DNA from: Hemicordylus capensis
Lineage: Eukaryota; Chordata; Lepidosauria; Squamata; Cordylidae
Assembly: GCF_027244095.1 (NCBI RefSeq)
Contig: NC_069662.1
Location: 89,128,294 to 89,192,293 of the forward strand
DNA length: 64,000 bases
Reading direction: 5' to 3'
Part shown: piece after piece, positions 47,092 through 60,399 of the stretch
Position numbering within the stretch: position 1 is the first letter of the stretch
How the letters are laid out: every line of letters starts with the position of its first letter
Notes under the pieces: model-generated
What the model was told of the DNA's origin: nothing
The model's input: the letters and a program-made list of their open reading frames with translations, nothing else
Databases searched by the model: none
Made by a program: the position numbers and the translations under genes

Positions 47092-48129
47092 AATTTGCAT
47101 CCCTCCTTCAACAGCATAACGCAGGGGGCTGTGATCCCAGGGACTTGGAAGCAATCTAGAATAGTTGTTCTACCTCAGCAAGCCAAAGACAATTCCTCCC
47201 TGGGATCATATCGCCCCATAGCATTAGTGAACCAGGGCTTGAAATGTTTAACTGCTATCTTGGCCAATAGGATCACCCTTTTCATCACTGAGTACATTTC
47301 TGAGGACCAAACAGGTTTGATGCCCAACCGAAAAATAGCTAGATTCAAACCCAATCAAGCTATTTCTGGGTACGAAGCAGGGCTGTCCCCTTCCCCTAGT
47401 GCTCTTTGCCATTGCAGTTGATGTACTAGCTGACAATTAAAAATGACACAAAAATTCAGGGGTTTCAAATCAGTGGTAAAAAAAAGACATACAACCAATT
47501 TATTTGCAGACGACATCATATGACTTTCACCTAATCCATGGGAAGCAATACTAGCAGTCAAGGAAATATTAACACTTTACAAACAAACAGCTGGTCTAGA
47601 GACACTTTATCAGAAGTCAGAACTTATATTCATCCACATTTGTATAGAAGAACAAAGGAAACTTCAGCAGCAAATGTCTAATATAAGCTTACAATATTCA
47701 AGCTTCAGATATCCAGAAGTGATAAGGATCTAAAGGATCTAAAGCCATTAAGGAAAATAAACATAGACTCTCTCTTTTTAACAAATCAAAAAGGATATTA
47801 AAAATTAGGCTCAGCCGAATCTCTCCTGGTTAGGGAGAATATCAACCATAAAAACTAGTAGTTCTGCCCAAATTTCTTTTCTTTTTTTCAAATATTACCT
47901 ATTTGGATTCATCCCAAATACTTTAAAAGATGGCAGGGAGCACTTTGAGCTTTCCCCACTAATTATAAGAAAGCAAGAGTAAACAAAAGTTTACTATACA
48001 GGGTCCCAAATAAGCTTTATTTTGATGCCCTCCAACTTGAAGCAACTCATTCATATCATTCAAAATGATCAAGTGATTCTATGGGTTTCTACAGAGGTCT
48101 CCTCAGATGCTCAAATAATTTGAGCTCTC

Positions 48130-48180
<51 letters not shown>

Positions 48181-49581
48181 AATTAATTAAATAAATTAGA
48201 TTTCTATACCACCCTTCCAAAAATAGCTCAGGGCGGTTTACATTTAAACAGGAAACTGAAGCTAAATTAGCAAGTTTGAGTAACCCCTTCTTGGCCTCCA
48301 CACTGAGAATCTGGTGTCCCTCCCTGAGCTATGACATTTGCACAACCCACTTCACCACTCTTCCCTATTTTAGACCATCCTTTGTTTGCAGACCCAAGCA
48401 AATATCAACAATATTTGAAGTGGGAGACAAAAAGGATTTACCCACTGAGGGACATTACTGAAAGAGGTAAACCAGCATCAGAGGCTAAACCTGGTACAAT
48501 TCTGATTGGCATCCGAGCTACTTGGATGCAGAAACTTCAAATCTGGCCCTTTGCATCCAAGTTGCTACAGAGAGGAGAGGCAACTAGGTCTTTGACTATC
48601 TATCAATGTAATCTTATGTATTTCACCAACTAACAAAACAAGAGGGATTGCCTCACTTGTATACGGGATCTGAAGGTATTAATGTTTTATGTATTTTATG
48701 TCTTTCCTGCTGCTGTTGTTTCTTTTTCTTTTTGTATTTATGCTGGCCTTGGGCTGAAATAAACAAACACATACATACACTTATATACAATACCCTCATT
48801 TCCGAATCTTTTGGTTCCTTGGGAGGGCTAAAAGCAACATGGGGAACTGATTTAGGAACCTCTCTTGAAGAGACTGAATGGGAAGCAATTGGGCTGAAGC
48901 AACTGATTAGAACCACCACATCTGCCCAGATAAGGGAGGCAACATTCAAGCCTGTACAGAGAGGACATCTTACTGCAATCAAGATGCAGGATATCTCTTA
49001 AACGTCTTCCCTGTTTTGTTGGCAGGGATGGAAAAACAGAGGTACTCTTCTTCCTTTATGGTGGGGTTGCCCATACGTGAAAGGCTATTGACAAGATTTT
49101 TTTCATATAATCTGGGAAATAGTCTAACTCAATCTTCAGCCTGATCCAATGTTAGCACTTTTATCAATTTACAAAAGTACTCACAAAGATATGCCACATC
49201 AATATCTAATAACTCTGCTGCTAGCACCAGCCAAGACAGAGGTAGCTAAACACTGGAAACCTCCAAAGGGGTCTATTAATTGAAAATTGGTTCAGTAGGG
49301 TCTGGAAGATTGCAATATCTGAAAAGCTGACCCATCAAATCAGGATAGCTAGAGGAGTAACAGAACAAGACAAGTGTTTTGAAATATGATTTCCATTTAT
49401 TGAATAAGTCAATAAGGGATGGTCAGTTTGTGACCTCCATCCACGCAAATCAAATTTTGGAATGATGTTCTTTTGTGAATTTTGCTTTTGGTTGTACCTG
49501 CATCCTCAATAACCAACAAACTCTTCTTAACACTGGACTCCGTATAGTCTCAATTGGCTCTCAATTTCTGGCTTATTTTTG
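47092..49581 (+). mobile_element. L1-clade LINE ORF2 remnant, copy 3 (longer form)
   Basis: Same as 29077-31569, with one fewer ATT unit in the internal microsatellite. Confidence 0.75.
48130..48252 (-). mobile_element. (ATT)n plus L2-type tail inserted in the L1 remnant, copy 3
   Basis: Counterpart of 30115-30240, shorter by one ATT unit. Confidence 0.65.
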
Positions 49582-50516
49582 AGTTTTTCTGATTTGTTCT
49601 TTTCCATCATTACACAGTTTTTACACCTGTGTTGTATTGATTGAAATTTATTTTAATGGTTTTGAAAAATGAGATTGCGGGGAAAGGACCAAAGTGTCAA
49701 TTTTTAATCACATTTCAACCTGTGGTAGTGTGGCACTTTTAATGAGACATCTTTGAAATTCAGCACATTTGTAGACCTTATCAGGTAGATCACACAGCTC
49801 CAAGTTTCAAGTTATTGGTCAAATAGAATTTTGAGGCTTATATTTGTGCAACCTTTTCTTTTCTTTTCTTTTCTTTTCTTTTTTTTCTTTTGCTAGTACC
49901 CTTAACTAAAACGAATAATTACTAATACCCTTTAATATAATGGCACAATCTCCTACCTGCCATGACGAGAGATGATTTTCAGCTACTGTTCTCAACAAAA
50001 AAAAGCTGAGATCAAATCTCAGAAGAGACACTAAGCAAAACTCTGCGAAAAGGAGACAAAGCCCCAAACTCCTCACTGACTGAGCATCAGCTGAGAAATA
50101 GACCACTGAATAGTGGTGATGCAAAAAAGTGTATTGCTGTTCCTATGGCAACCTGCAGGTTGTGATGTAGGAGCCAGAAAGTGATGTCATGACAGAGGCA
50201 GCAAAGCAGACCAGGGGACACCACTCACACCAGAGTTAGTGAAGGGAAACTCAGTTCCACCAGCCTGGTAGAAAGCCAGTTTTCACAAGCTCCCTACAGA
50301 CAGTAACCAATACATCAAACCATCAATCTTCTTTACTGTGACTTTCAAAAGGGGAAACCAAGTCTAGCTAGCCATTTGTTTTCAAGTCTAGTTAGCCATT
50401 GGACATCTCTTTAGGGTTTACATGAAAGCCCGAGATGACAGGCTATCAGGTTTCATAACTGCCAGCACCAGATCTCAGTAGTGAGATCTAGCCACGGTCA
50501 AATGGAAGACTCAGAG

Positions 50517-50848
50517 AAGCTATTCTCACAGTCCCTGGAAAGCAGGCGGGCCTGGTGCTCCCAAGGCGGCTAGCCCGCCTAATTGCCTCATAACGGAGTG
50601 AGCACTCCGTTAAGCTCATCTGTTTTGCTCATCTGTTGCCGCGGCGCACGGCCACACACTAGTAGACCCCTGACCGTGGGGTCTGCAAGCAGCCTCCCGG
50701 GCTCGGGGGAATCTCCAGGCTGTCTCGCTCCCTGTAGCCCCCACCGGCTTTGTGATGGAACCAGCCGTCATGTGGGCGGCCGATCCGGGCTAAGCCTGCT
50801 CTCCCCGCAGAACCCCCTCCGGCACTTCACATCAATCGTGTGAAGCGC
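50517..50848. mobile_element. 332-bp GC-rich MITE-like insertion, copy 3
   Basis: Counterpart of 14492-14823. Confidence 0.6.
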
Positions 50849-50950
50849 CTCAGAGTCTTGCAGGATCTAGAAGCCTGTGATCCTCCTATTTTTGTACCTG
50901 GCACCTTTTTATTCCTGTCATTCAGGAAGTGAAGGGGCACCCATAAGAGC

Positions 50951-51195
50951 AGTGGTGCAGTGCACTGTCTAAGAGACTGAATCAGAAAGCCCGAGGTTCA
51001 GATCTTACTGCTGCTATGGGCTCAGTTAATGGCCCTCAGTAAGCCCCTCCCTCATCCTTGGCCCCACCCACAATATGGTAGTCAGAATACCAGCCTCCCG
51101 TTCAGGATTGTTTTAAGGATTACTGCAAGAAAGGATGTGGGAAATGCTTTGAATGCCCTAAAAAGCACCATATAACAGCAGAGTATTATATCTTA
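50951..51195 (+). mobile_element. MIR-like CORE-SINE, copy 3
   Basis: Copy-3 counterpart of 14926-15170; no difference noticed. Confidence 0.6.
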
Positions 51196-52042
51196 CCTTT
51201 TCAATGTTCCGGCGGCACTCAGTACTTAGGTTCCCACCGAGAGCTCAGCTTCAGTGAGGTTCCTGCATCATCTGCCTTCAGACTCTTTCCTTTCTTTCCT
51301 TCTTGACATATTTTTCTTTCCTTCTTGACATATCCTCAGTTTGCCACTTCCTTCTCTCCACATCTCAGATTGGCGGTGAGGGTTTACGGGACAGATGGCT
51401 CCTCCATACGAGGGACATTCCCTCCACATAGAAAACAAACTTGTCAGTTAATTCAGGATTCTAGCCTAGCCCGATCTCCTGGATATTCTGTTCTTTTTTG
51501 TGTAGTGTTGTTGTTCTTGTTGTTGTCTTGTCTTGTCTTTAAATGGAACAGCAAGCCCCTAGCTGCTGTGGGAAGCATGACAGGCCAGACGTAGGGTGGA
51601 CCACTTTCCCAGAAAGAAACCATTGTGACTGTAACCCTATGAGTAGAGCCCCCTGTTGGAGCACAAGAACAAACAGGCCTTTTGGACTTTTGGGATTACC
51701 GTAGTGTGGATTCTGAGGGAAGAGCTGTCCCGAAGGAAGAGAAGGGAACAAGAGAAAAATATTAGAGTTCTGAAGTGAAGTGAGAGAAAGAAGCCAAGCA
51801 AGACAAGCAGGAAGATAAGACAAGCAGGAATACAATATCAGCTGTCTTCAGGAAAAGGGTGGAGTGAGGGACAGGTCTGACCCAACTGCATCGTTGGACT
51901 CTGAGAGTTTCCCCCTGTGTGTTGTAAATTATATGTGTGCTGGAATCATTTTTATCATTTCTTCCCCTTACCCCCAATTCTGGTTATATAGATTTGAAAG
52001 TAAGGGATAACAAACTGAGACTGAATCCAAATAAGATGGAGG

Positions 52043-52298
52043 TATCACCTAATGGCACAGAGGGGAAATGACTTGCTTAGCGAGCAAGAGGTTGCTGGTT
52101 CGAATCCCCGCTGGTATGTTTCCCAGAATATGGGAAACACCTATATTGGGCAGCAGTGATGTAGAATGGTGCTGAAAGGCATCATCTGCACAGGAGGAGG
52201 CAATGGTAAAACCCTCTTGTATTCTACCAAAGAAAACCACATGGCTCTGTGGTCGCCAGGAGTCGATACCGACTCAAGGGCACAACTTTACTTATTGT
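52043..52298 (+). mobile_element. Sauria-type SINE, copy 3
   Basis: Same sequence state as copy 1, without the copy-2 replacement. Confidence 0.85.
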
Positions 52299-54704
52299 GC
52301 GGGGTCAGAACTCAAGAGACAATTTTGATTTTCTGGTTCTGAATGGGATCACACTTTCCCAGAAGAATATATGCCAGTTACATATGCTGGTAACCTCCAG
52401 ACATGACTACTTCAATGCATTCTATGTGGGGTTGCCTTTGTACATAGCCTGGAAACTGCAGTTGGTACAGAATGCGGCAGCCAGGCTGTTCTCCGGGTCA
52501 TCTCGGAGAGATCATATTATTCCTACGTATATTAAAAGAACTACAGTGGCAGTCAGTAAGTTTCCAGGCAAAATACAAGTTGCTGATTATAACCTATAAA
52601 GCCCTGGGTATCTAAGTATACATCCTCTTCACTATGCACCCCATAGTTCACTGAGATCATTCGGAGAGTTTCATTTGCAACTGTCACCACCAGCCTGTCT
52701 GGTGGCCACACAGGACAGGCCTTCTCTGTTGCTGCCCCAAGACTCTGGAATGCACTCTCTGCTGAAATAAAAGCCTCCCCATCTCTGACAATTTGTTTGT
52801 TTGTTTGTTTAATTTCTATACCGCCCTTCCAAAAATGGCTCAGGGCAGTTTACACAGAGAAATAATAAATCAGTAAGATGGTTCCCTGTCCCCAAAGGGA
52901 ACACAATCTAAAAATAAACATGAGAGAGACACCAGCAACAGTCACTGGAGGGATGCTGTGCTGGGGTTGGAGAGAGCCAGTTACTGTCCCCCTGCTAAAT
53001 CAAGGGAATCACCACGTGATTAAAGGGTCTTTAAAGACACATTTACCCAGCGAAGCTTTTTAGCTAGACTCATGGTTATGATTGTTTTAAGGTTTTAATT
53101 TCTGTTTTAATCCATTTTATTTTGCTGTAAACTGCCCAGAGACGGAAGTTTGGGGCAGTGTACAAAGAAAAGAAAGAAGCTCACTGGATTCCTGCCTTTC
53201 CCCCTGAAAGAATTAGAGTGGGGTGGGACTGTACCACACTAGTCTGGGGTTTCACCTTATTATTCCTCACCCCTCCCACACCTAACTGAGCTCGGGCCCT
53301 ACCATCTCATTCACAACTGGGGAGGTGCTGAGTGGGAAGGTGAGAGCAGTCTTCTTGTTCATTCCAGAGGCTGCCTGTGGTGTGTCGCAGCCACAGCTGT
53401 GTCGGTCTGTCCAAAGGGAGTCTGCAAAATGGTGATCTAATGCTGTGGAACAGGGACTCACCCTGTTTCAGCAAGAGCAAACTACGGTGAGCATCTGAAC
53501 TTCGGAACTAGGAAGCTGAGCCTTTTTATGTGAATGAAAATTGAGGCCATCAGTTGCTTCATGTGACTTTAACCAGATCGGGGCCACTCTACACAGAAAA
53601 ATACATGGTTCAAACAATTGAGAAATTGCAATTGTTTTATTGTTCATCATTGTTAATTCAGCTCCTTAGCACATTCTTCTTCTGACTGGATTGTCCTCTA
53701 GCTGACATCAGATGACCTCATTAGAAGACCCCTTGAAGAAGCCAAGAAAAATGAGATTTAATGTATATTTTAATGATGATATAGATATAGATGGTGTCTG
53801 TGTGTGTTCTTTCTCACACACATACTCTTTCTCTCCACACATACATACACACACACCACACACATACACACTCATTCATTCATTTTAAATCCTGCAGTGT
53901 ATTGTGGTGCATTGGTTTGAGATTGTGTGTCACCACAGATTCCCTCTCAAGTTCAGATAAACCCTCCGTCCCAACAATTGCCCTATATAAAAATGATTAT
54001 TATAAATATTTATATACCATTTTTCAACAAAAAAAGTTCTCAAAGCAGTTTACACTGAAAAAGAAATATTTGTATCATAAAGGGTATAATGGAACTTCAA
54101 TTCACTACTATAAATTGCACATCAGTTCTTGAAGAAAGTCTTGATAATGAGGAGTAGCAATCCAACATCATGGCCTTTGTGGGGGGAAATTCTTCCAAAT
54201 GTGTGTATTTTTGAAAGCTCTTGTTTCCATAAGATGGATGAACATACAAGCAATCTTCTACTCTGTAAAAATTATTCTGGATCTCTCTTGCTAGCTGCCA
54301 CCCTTGTTGCTAAATGTTTGTTAATATCCTTCAATTTGTAGCAGACATGACACCTCAGTTGGCTTTGTTCTTGAATATCATCAATATATATCCCCTCTGG
54401 AAATGCTCCAAGCGCTGTAACCAGTTTTAGCTGAAGTGTGAGGAATGGGTATCAACCTGGACAACATTCCAGAACTGAAAATTCTCATTGCATCCATTGC
54501 ATGTTTTTTGAGTGATCAGGGACATCTCTAGGAAATGACTAGGGAAGCTGCACTTGTTGAATGTCTGCCTGGATGCATCCTTCCCCAGCCCAGTGTCCAG
54601 CTGAAAGACCAAGGCAAAGTATGGCTGCATGGAGCTTCATTTGTAAAGCCAGTGTAATATAGGAGGCTGTACAAAGTCTTTACAGTTTATTATTTATCAT
54701 TTCT

Positions 54705-55105
54705 TTATTTAAAATATTTATACCCCACCCCTCCAGTGCAATACTGCTCAGGGCGGCTTATAACAATAAGATAGACACAGATACAAGTAATAAAATTAAA
54801 TTTTTTAAAAAGTTAGATTAAAAACAATTATTAGGTTCAAATTAAAACGGAAAATTATAAAAAGCTAAAGAAACTAAAGAAGCTAAAGAACCTACCTGAT
54901 ATAACAAAATAATAATGATATTTAAAAGTCTGCTTTAAAAGGTGTGTTTTTAGATTTAAAAAAAAAACACATTGAGGGAGGGAGCATGGTGAAGCTCTAC
55001 AGGGAGGGCATTCCAAAGCTGAGGGGCCACAACTGAAAAGTCCCTGTCTCTAGTCCCCACCAACCGGATCTCTGTTAGTAGCTTATGTGGCATGGAAGTT
55101 AAGAT
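54705..55105 (-). mobile_element. Interspersed LINE-tail repeat, copy 3
   Basis: Counterpart of 18680-19080. Confidence 0.55.
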
Positions 55106-55219
55106 GGGCATTAATGAATAACTAGTTAATCCCCCTGACTGACAGCAACCACTTTAGACTCAGTAGCTGACGGTCTGACTAAATTTACTAGAGGAAGTCC
55201 TATTGAAATTCGGTAGTCA

Positions 55220-55596
55220 TCTATATATATAATTCTCTAAGGTGTACCTGTGGACTAATCCCGTGTGTGGTAGCTCTCGCGAGAGTTTGAGAGCAGTTGC
55301 CGGGAGCTGCAAGAGGTGGCAAATGGGCTGCCGAGCTCCTCGTGAAGAGGATGAGAGCTGCCAGCAGAGAGGGCAGCAGGGGGAGGGAGGTCGAGGAGAA
55401 GGCGGCGCCACTGTGAGTGGCCGAGCAGGAAGTGAAAACAGGGCCCCTGGCCTCGTGAGGAGGATGAGAGCTGCTGGCAGAAAGGGCAGCAAGGGAGACT
55501 GGCTGAAGGGATGGGAGGAGAACTAACTGAGCCCTGAAATGAAGGGGGAGGAAGAGAGAACTAGGGGCACAGATGCTCTGCGCCTGGGTCAGCTAG
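55220..55596 (+). mobile_element. Non-autonomous Helitron, copy 3
   Basis: Identical structure to 19195-19571. Confidence 0.8.
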
Positions 55597-56669
55597 TTTA
55601 GAATATTTCCTGAGTATTGTAGTACTGTTTAGCAGCTTAATCTGAATACCAGCCAGCATCTAAAACTAAGAATTGTCTTCCCAGAAATATCCCATAATTC
55701 TCATAGTTCTTCTGTGTGTTTTGGATCCCTTCAGGATGGTCTTGACATCCAATGTTTGCTGTCCAGTCCTGAAATAGTTAATATATAAGGCCTGTTGATA
55801 AGCCTAACACAGGCTGCCCTCTGGCTCCTCCTGAGGAAAGGCTTCAGCCTCTGAATCTAAAATAATTATTAGCTAACAACCCCATTTAAACAACAGTCAG
55901 GTAGAAACCTCTCATGTCTGAAATAGGCCTATACATTAACTACCAACCAGACGTAACCCAGTCAGGCTCTTCTTGAGAAAAAACCTTCCGCCACAGGCCC
56001 TGAGAGCTGCGCCTTTTAAAAACCATATATGGGCACTCATATGCTGTTTTATGGTCCCCAAGTTCTTAGGTTTCCAACCCTTAAAGGAGTGGGCAGAGGC
56101 GTTCTTACTCCTGGTCTTCCAGGCTGAAGTCCGCGGCCTCCACAGCCCTTGGGAGTACATTTCTCCCCTTTAAGCCAGAAGCTTCCGCTTAATGGCTATT
56201 TTCCTTGATGTATTGTTCACAAAGCAGAAGAGGCACTATTGGCATTCTTTTTAAAAATATACTAACAGATTTTATGCTCTGTGGAATGCTGTGGATAATG
56301 TCAGATTCTGTGTGCTGGGTGACAATCCATGTGCTGGGTGGAGTGGTGGTAATAGTGGTAGGTTTACGTTACAGGAGTTTTACATTGTTTCTCATCCACA
56401 TTTAAAAAGAAATATTTTCATTACTCTTCCCCCAACACCGTTTTTCAAAGATGGTTAGCTTTTGCCTCATTATCTGGAAACAAGTCCCAATTACTTCAAT
56501 GGAGCTTACTCCCTCGTAAGTGTGCAGGCTCCATTAACAAAATGCTGCTTTAAAAGGCAAGTGTACTGTAGCCCAGCAACCCCTTTCAAAGTGCTCACTC
56601 AGGCAGCCAGATACTTCCAGAAAGCCTCAAAGAAGTGTGGCAATGAAATCCCAGAAACAATTCCCACTT

Positions 56670-56870
56670 GGCACCAAGAAACTACTATTCTGGTGTAGAA
56701 TGCCCTTCAGCACAGAGGTTCCACATGACAGCCAAACTGCCTGTGAATATGGAGGCTTTGTTTACTAAGTATGTTCAAGTGAAGTTTCCACATCCACAGG
56801 CAGTGTGGTTCTGATATAGAACCTCCATGTTCAAGAGCAGTCTACACCAGAACAATGGTTTCTTGGTGCT
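56670..56870. repeat. Long imperfect palindrome, copy 3
   Basis: Counterpart of 20645-20845. Confidence 0.8.
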
Positions 56871-57135
56871 GTGTTTCGAAAGGTTTTTAGGGTTTCCTTG
56901 CTGCTGTTCTTTGGAACTTCCTAGTATGGGGTCCTTGGTCCCAATCCTAAACATGTTTATTTAGAATTAAGCCCCAGATAAATAAATGGGGTCCCCTCCA
57001 AGTAAGTTCTTCTATGTTTTGCTGAGAGGCTGGGAGGAAGGAAAAAGAGAGAGCCCACATTCTTGCCTAGGATATCTGCTGGTATGACTCTTGATTCCTA
57101 TGTGTGTTTACTCAGAAAAAAGCTGTAGTATTATA

Positions 57136-57260
57136 GGAATTATAAAAGTTTTAAAATAAAAATAAAAATAACTAAAAGACAGGTACTGCAAGTTATGAAA
57201 TTTCTATAGTTTCATAATTTGCATACCTTTTAATATTAATTTTAAAACTTTTATAATTCC
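57136..57260. repeat. AT-rich palindrome, copy 3
   Basis: Counterpart of 21111-21235. Confidence 0.9.
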
Positions 57261-57731
57261 AATAGCTCCTAAAATTTAATAGTAATCAGATTGGTATGGC
57301 TATGCTGTTAAATTCCTCACGTAGTCTATGACTATTGTGAAATATAGTCCCTGCAGCTGCTACAATCTCACAAATTTATAACTTTACAGCTTCAGAACTC
57401 TCCACCTAGGAGGCACTTCACACGAGCGGTGTAAAGCGCCAGAACAAGTGTAGCGAGGAGAACAGGTTTGACCTGCTCTCCCCGCACACAAGCAGGCAGC
57501 CCGTGTTGGGGATGCCCCTCCCCCAATATTAGACCCAGAGATACCAACCCAGAATTATACGGAATTCAGGCCTGTGTCTGACTTCATTTTGTTAAGACAG
57601 GAATTAATGCCTGGACTCAGGGTGAATTGATACCCAGATCTGAACTGTTCTGTGAAGGAAGAGGCCATCCAGCATTGTATTGTGAAATGGGTACTCAAGG
57701 AAGCACAAAAGCCAGGCCAGAACAATCCAAA

Positions 57732-58939
57732 TGTTAAAATCTAACTCACTATCAGATAATGTCTGTGGAAGAGGCCAGAGGCTGATCTCCCCTTTCCTGT
57801 TGCAAGAAGTCCATGTTATTCCTTGTCAATGATTGCTCTGCTATACTCAATTGCTCTCTATAGAAATTCAACATAGGTAAATGCACACAAAGAAAACACC
57901 TATAGACTTTAATTCTTACTTTACTAACACCTTTACACCTCATGGAATCAGGCTAGCAAATCTGGGACAAGAGAAGATGCCCATTTGCAGCTCAGAGATG
58001 CAGATTTGCCTTGGGCAATGTCCCCTCCTCAAGATAGCAGCTAACAGAAGATGAGATTCAGATCTCTCTGGGCTGGCCAATATCCTGAATAATTAAAAGA
58101 CATTATCCAGAAGGTAACAGCATTGTCACCCTTTTGGGGACCCAGGAAAAGATGAGGAGATTTGAATAGACTCTATGAGAGATCAAAGGGAAATACAACT
58201 ATAAAGAAGGAGTCTCTGGACATGGCAGACTAGCAGTCTTGTGCCTACACATAATCTTCTGCCTACAAGCAAGACTTGCTCACGAGCAATCCCAGAGTTT
58301 GCTGCTAAGCCGCGGGGCAACAAGCAGGAACTCTGTCCATGGACAGGAGCTGTCTGTGACTTCCACTGCACAGTGAGAAGTCTAGACTTCCCCAGCCATG
58401 GGACCTTCATTCTCTGCCTCGCTCTGAGCAAACTGTCTGCTTGACCACCAGAAGCCAGACCACCGCTCCAAAGTTGCTGTTCCCAGCCAAAGCCTCTCTC
58501 CTTCAGCTGAAAGATCCACCGTCCTCAAGTCTCTGATCCTGGTAATATGCCACCCCACAAGCCTTGGATCCCTCCATCCTTTCCCCTTATTCTCCTTTTC
58601 CCTCGTCCCTCTACTAATTCCTGATTTCCCCAACCCATGCCAGTCCTCAACCTTCCTTACCACCACCCCTTTTCCGTCTATATCTGAATTATATTAGGCT
58701 CTAGGAAGATTTAATACACACACATATGTTAGTTAGGAACACTGGGTGAATATTGTTGCTGGTTAGGGTTGAAATGCTGTTAGTAATACTGATAGAATGT
58801 TCTGCTTTCTGCTCAGCTAGATTGATGTTGTTATTCTTTTATACTCAATAAAGCCCATTGAATCATTTAGGACTGATTTGATCTCCTTTCTCCCTTGTGC
58901 CCAGATCCTACATGGTCACCATATAAAAGAACTTGGTCA
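57732..58939 (+). mobile_element. Possible solo or 5' LTR fossil
   Basis: LTR-like signs are 'tgttaaaatc' at the proposed start, a polyadenylation signal 'aataaa' at about 58848, an end in '...ggtca' near 58939, and then 'tggtgacactgatgag', which resembles a tRNA-Trp-type primer binding site. I see no gag, pol or env after it and no second LTR. The proposed start overlaps the right breakpoint of the 18-kb duplication. The call is tentative; the AATAAA could equally belong to a host transcript. Confidence 0.3.
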
Positions 58940-59029
58940 CTTGGTGACACTGATGAGACAGACCTAATTTTGTATGCGAGCTAATGACCATATTTAGTTT
59001 ATAAATCAGGCCTGGACCACAACACCCGC

Positions 59030-59420
59030 CCTGGGTAGATGGATCAGCTGCCCACACGATTACCAGCTCCATCATTGAGCTGGTTAAGGCAGCAGGGCTC
59101 GGGGGCCTCCCAGCACCCAGAAGTCCTAGAATGGCCCACGCAAGTGTGTGAGCCATTCTGGGGAGCCTCCCGATGCCGGGAGGCTTGTTGTAGCCTTCCA
59201 GTTGGGGGGCTACTTGTGAGTCACTTTGGCACAGAGCCGTGCCGCAGTGACACACAAGCAGAGAAATGGGGTTAGCAGAGTGCGTTCTCCACTAACCTCA
59301 TTGGCAGGGGCATTTAATCGGGCTTGCTGCTGGGAGTGAGTTAATGGCATGACCCACTAGGCAGGGACCAAGCTGTGAGCAGCAGGCCAGTACACTGAGA
59401 AATGAGAGAAAGGACTATTT
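59030..59420. repeat. GC-rich repeat with four successive hairpins
   Basis: Hairpin arms: 59128-59139 with 59148-59159 ('agaatggcccac'); 59164-59172 with 59177-59185 (perfect 9 bp, 'agcctcccg'); 59220-59232 with 59239-59251 ('gtcactttggcac', 11 of 13); 59265-59275 with 59292-59302 ('aatggggttag', 10 of 11). The GC content is unlike the AT-rich flank, suggesting an inserted repeat of unknown family. Confidence 0.6.
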
Positions 59421-60127
59421 TTTCCTCAGACACCTGCTATCACCTGGTACAGTACAAGGATTTTGTTTTTAATTGCTCCTATGAGCCTGACCTAGGTGGA
59501 TGGATGTTTAGATCTGCAGCTGAAAAATCTCGCCGATTCAATGCCATTCATACTTGATTTTTCTTTTCTGAAATAATCTGAGGGCCAGCTGCTCAGTATC
59601 AATATACTGGCCTAGCAGGATTTGGCCCTGAACAAGTAATCAATATCCTCAGCTAAGGCAGATTTGATAAAAGAGATGATCAATGCCTGATATCATAGGG
59701 ATATTTTTTAATACAGCTCAGAGTCTGGCAAGTGGTTGTCATGGTTTCTGAGTCTGGCACAGAGAATAGAATATTAAAAGAATTCAAACAATGACCTGAT
59801 CTACACCAGGGAATGGAAGAGACTATACTGAAAATTTCTACAGCCAGTTCTCAAAACATTGTATTGACAGTGGACCAATGTCATGGAGACTTAGCTAAGT
59901 CTCTCTCCATCCCTACTGCCATCAGATAGCTTGCACACCTGATTTTTCAAAGAAATGTTGTACCTGTTGCTTGATATTTTAATGAACAAAGATAAATACA
60001 TAGCTGAACTGTTCAAATTAAGTGTGGGGTTCTTGCATTTAGCATAGTGAGTCTTCCTACGTAGAGAAAAATGTGCTTGAACCTCCCCACATTTAGCTAA
60101 GGTGTAACCAATGCACAGAATATTAGG

Positions 60128-60382
60128 TAGGGATGTGCACAAAGTGCTTCATGCATCCCAGGAGCGGTGGAGAACAGAAGCTTTAAAAGGAGGCACGCAG
60201 GTCCCTACCTGCTCCTCCGCTTCCCCCCTCCGCCCCATTGTGGGACTGTCCATTCTTTTCATTCTAAAAAGCCCTACACCACGTGGCTGCTTCCCTATTC
60301 CCAGCAGTGCACACACGGGTGTCGGCACACACATGGCACCCAGTGTCTATTGAGGCGCCAGAATGATTTGGGCACATCCCTA
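60128..60382. mobile_element. 255-bp MITE with 11-bp terminal inverted repeats
   Basis: The element starts 'tagggatgtgc' and ends with the exact reverse complement 'gcacatcccta'. The flanks 'tattagg' and 'tactagg' match at 6 of 7 bases and could be a decayed target duplication, as for hAT-like elements. The interior is GC-rich and non-coding. The end motif recurs at one end of 8709-9008. Confidence 0.75.
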
Positions 60383-60399
60383 GTACTAGGGTAGGTGAA

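Larger units (their letters stand above)
39729..57738 (+). repeat. Tandem segmental duplication, unit copy 3 (18,010 bp)
   Basis: Third head-to-tail copy, next to unique right flank that starts at 57739 ('atctaactcac'). The left half looks identical to copy 2 apart from one fewer ATT unit in the microsatellite near 48130-48176. The right half carries private states at 49708 (T), a TTTTC tract shortened by 6 bp, and C at 57560 and 57578. The T at 49708 is also seen in the older paralog at the left edge of the window, so it is probably ancestral. Confidence 0.95.

Noticed and set aside
3603-57738. CRISPR-like or satellite array
   Set aside because: The repeat unit is 18 kb and itself mosaic; there are no short direct repeats with unique spacers, and the setting is a vertebrate genome.
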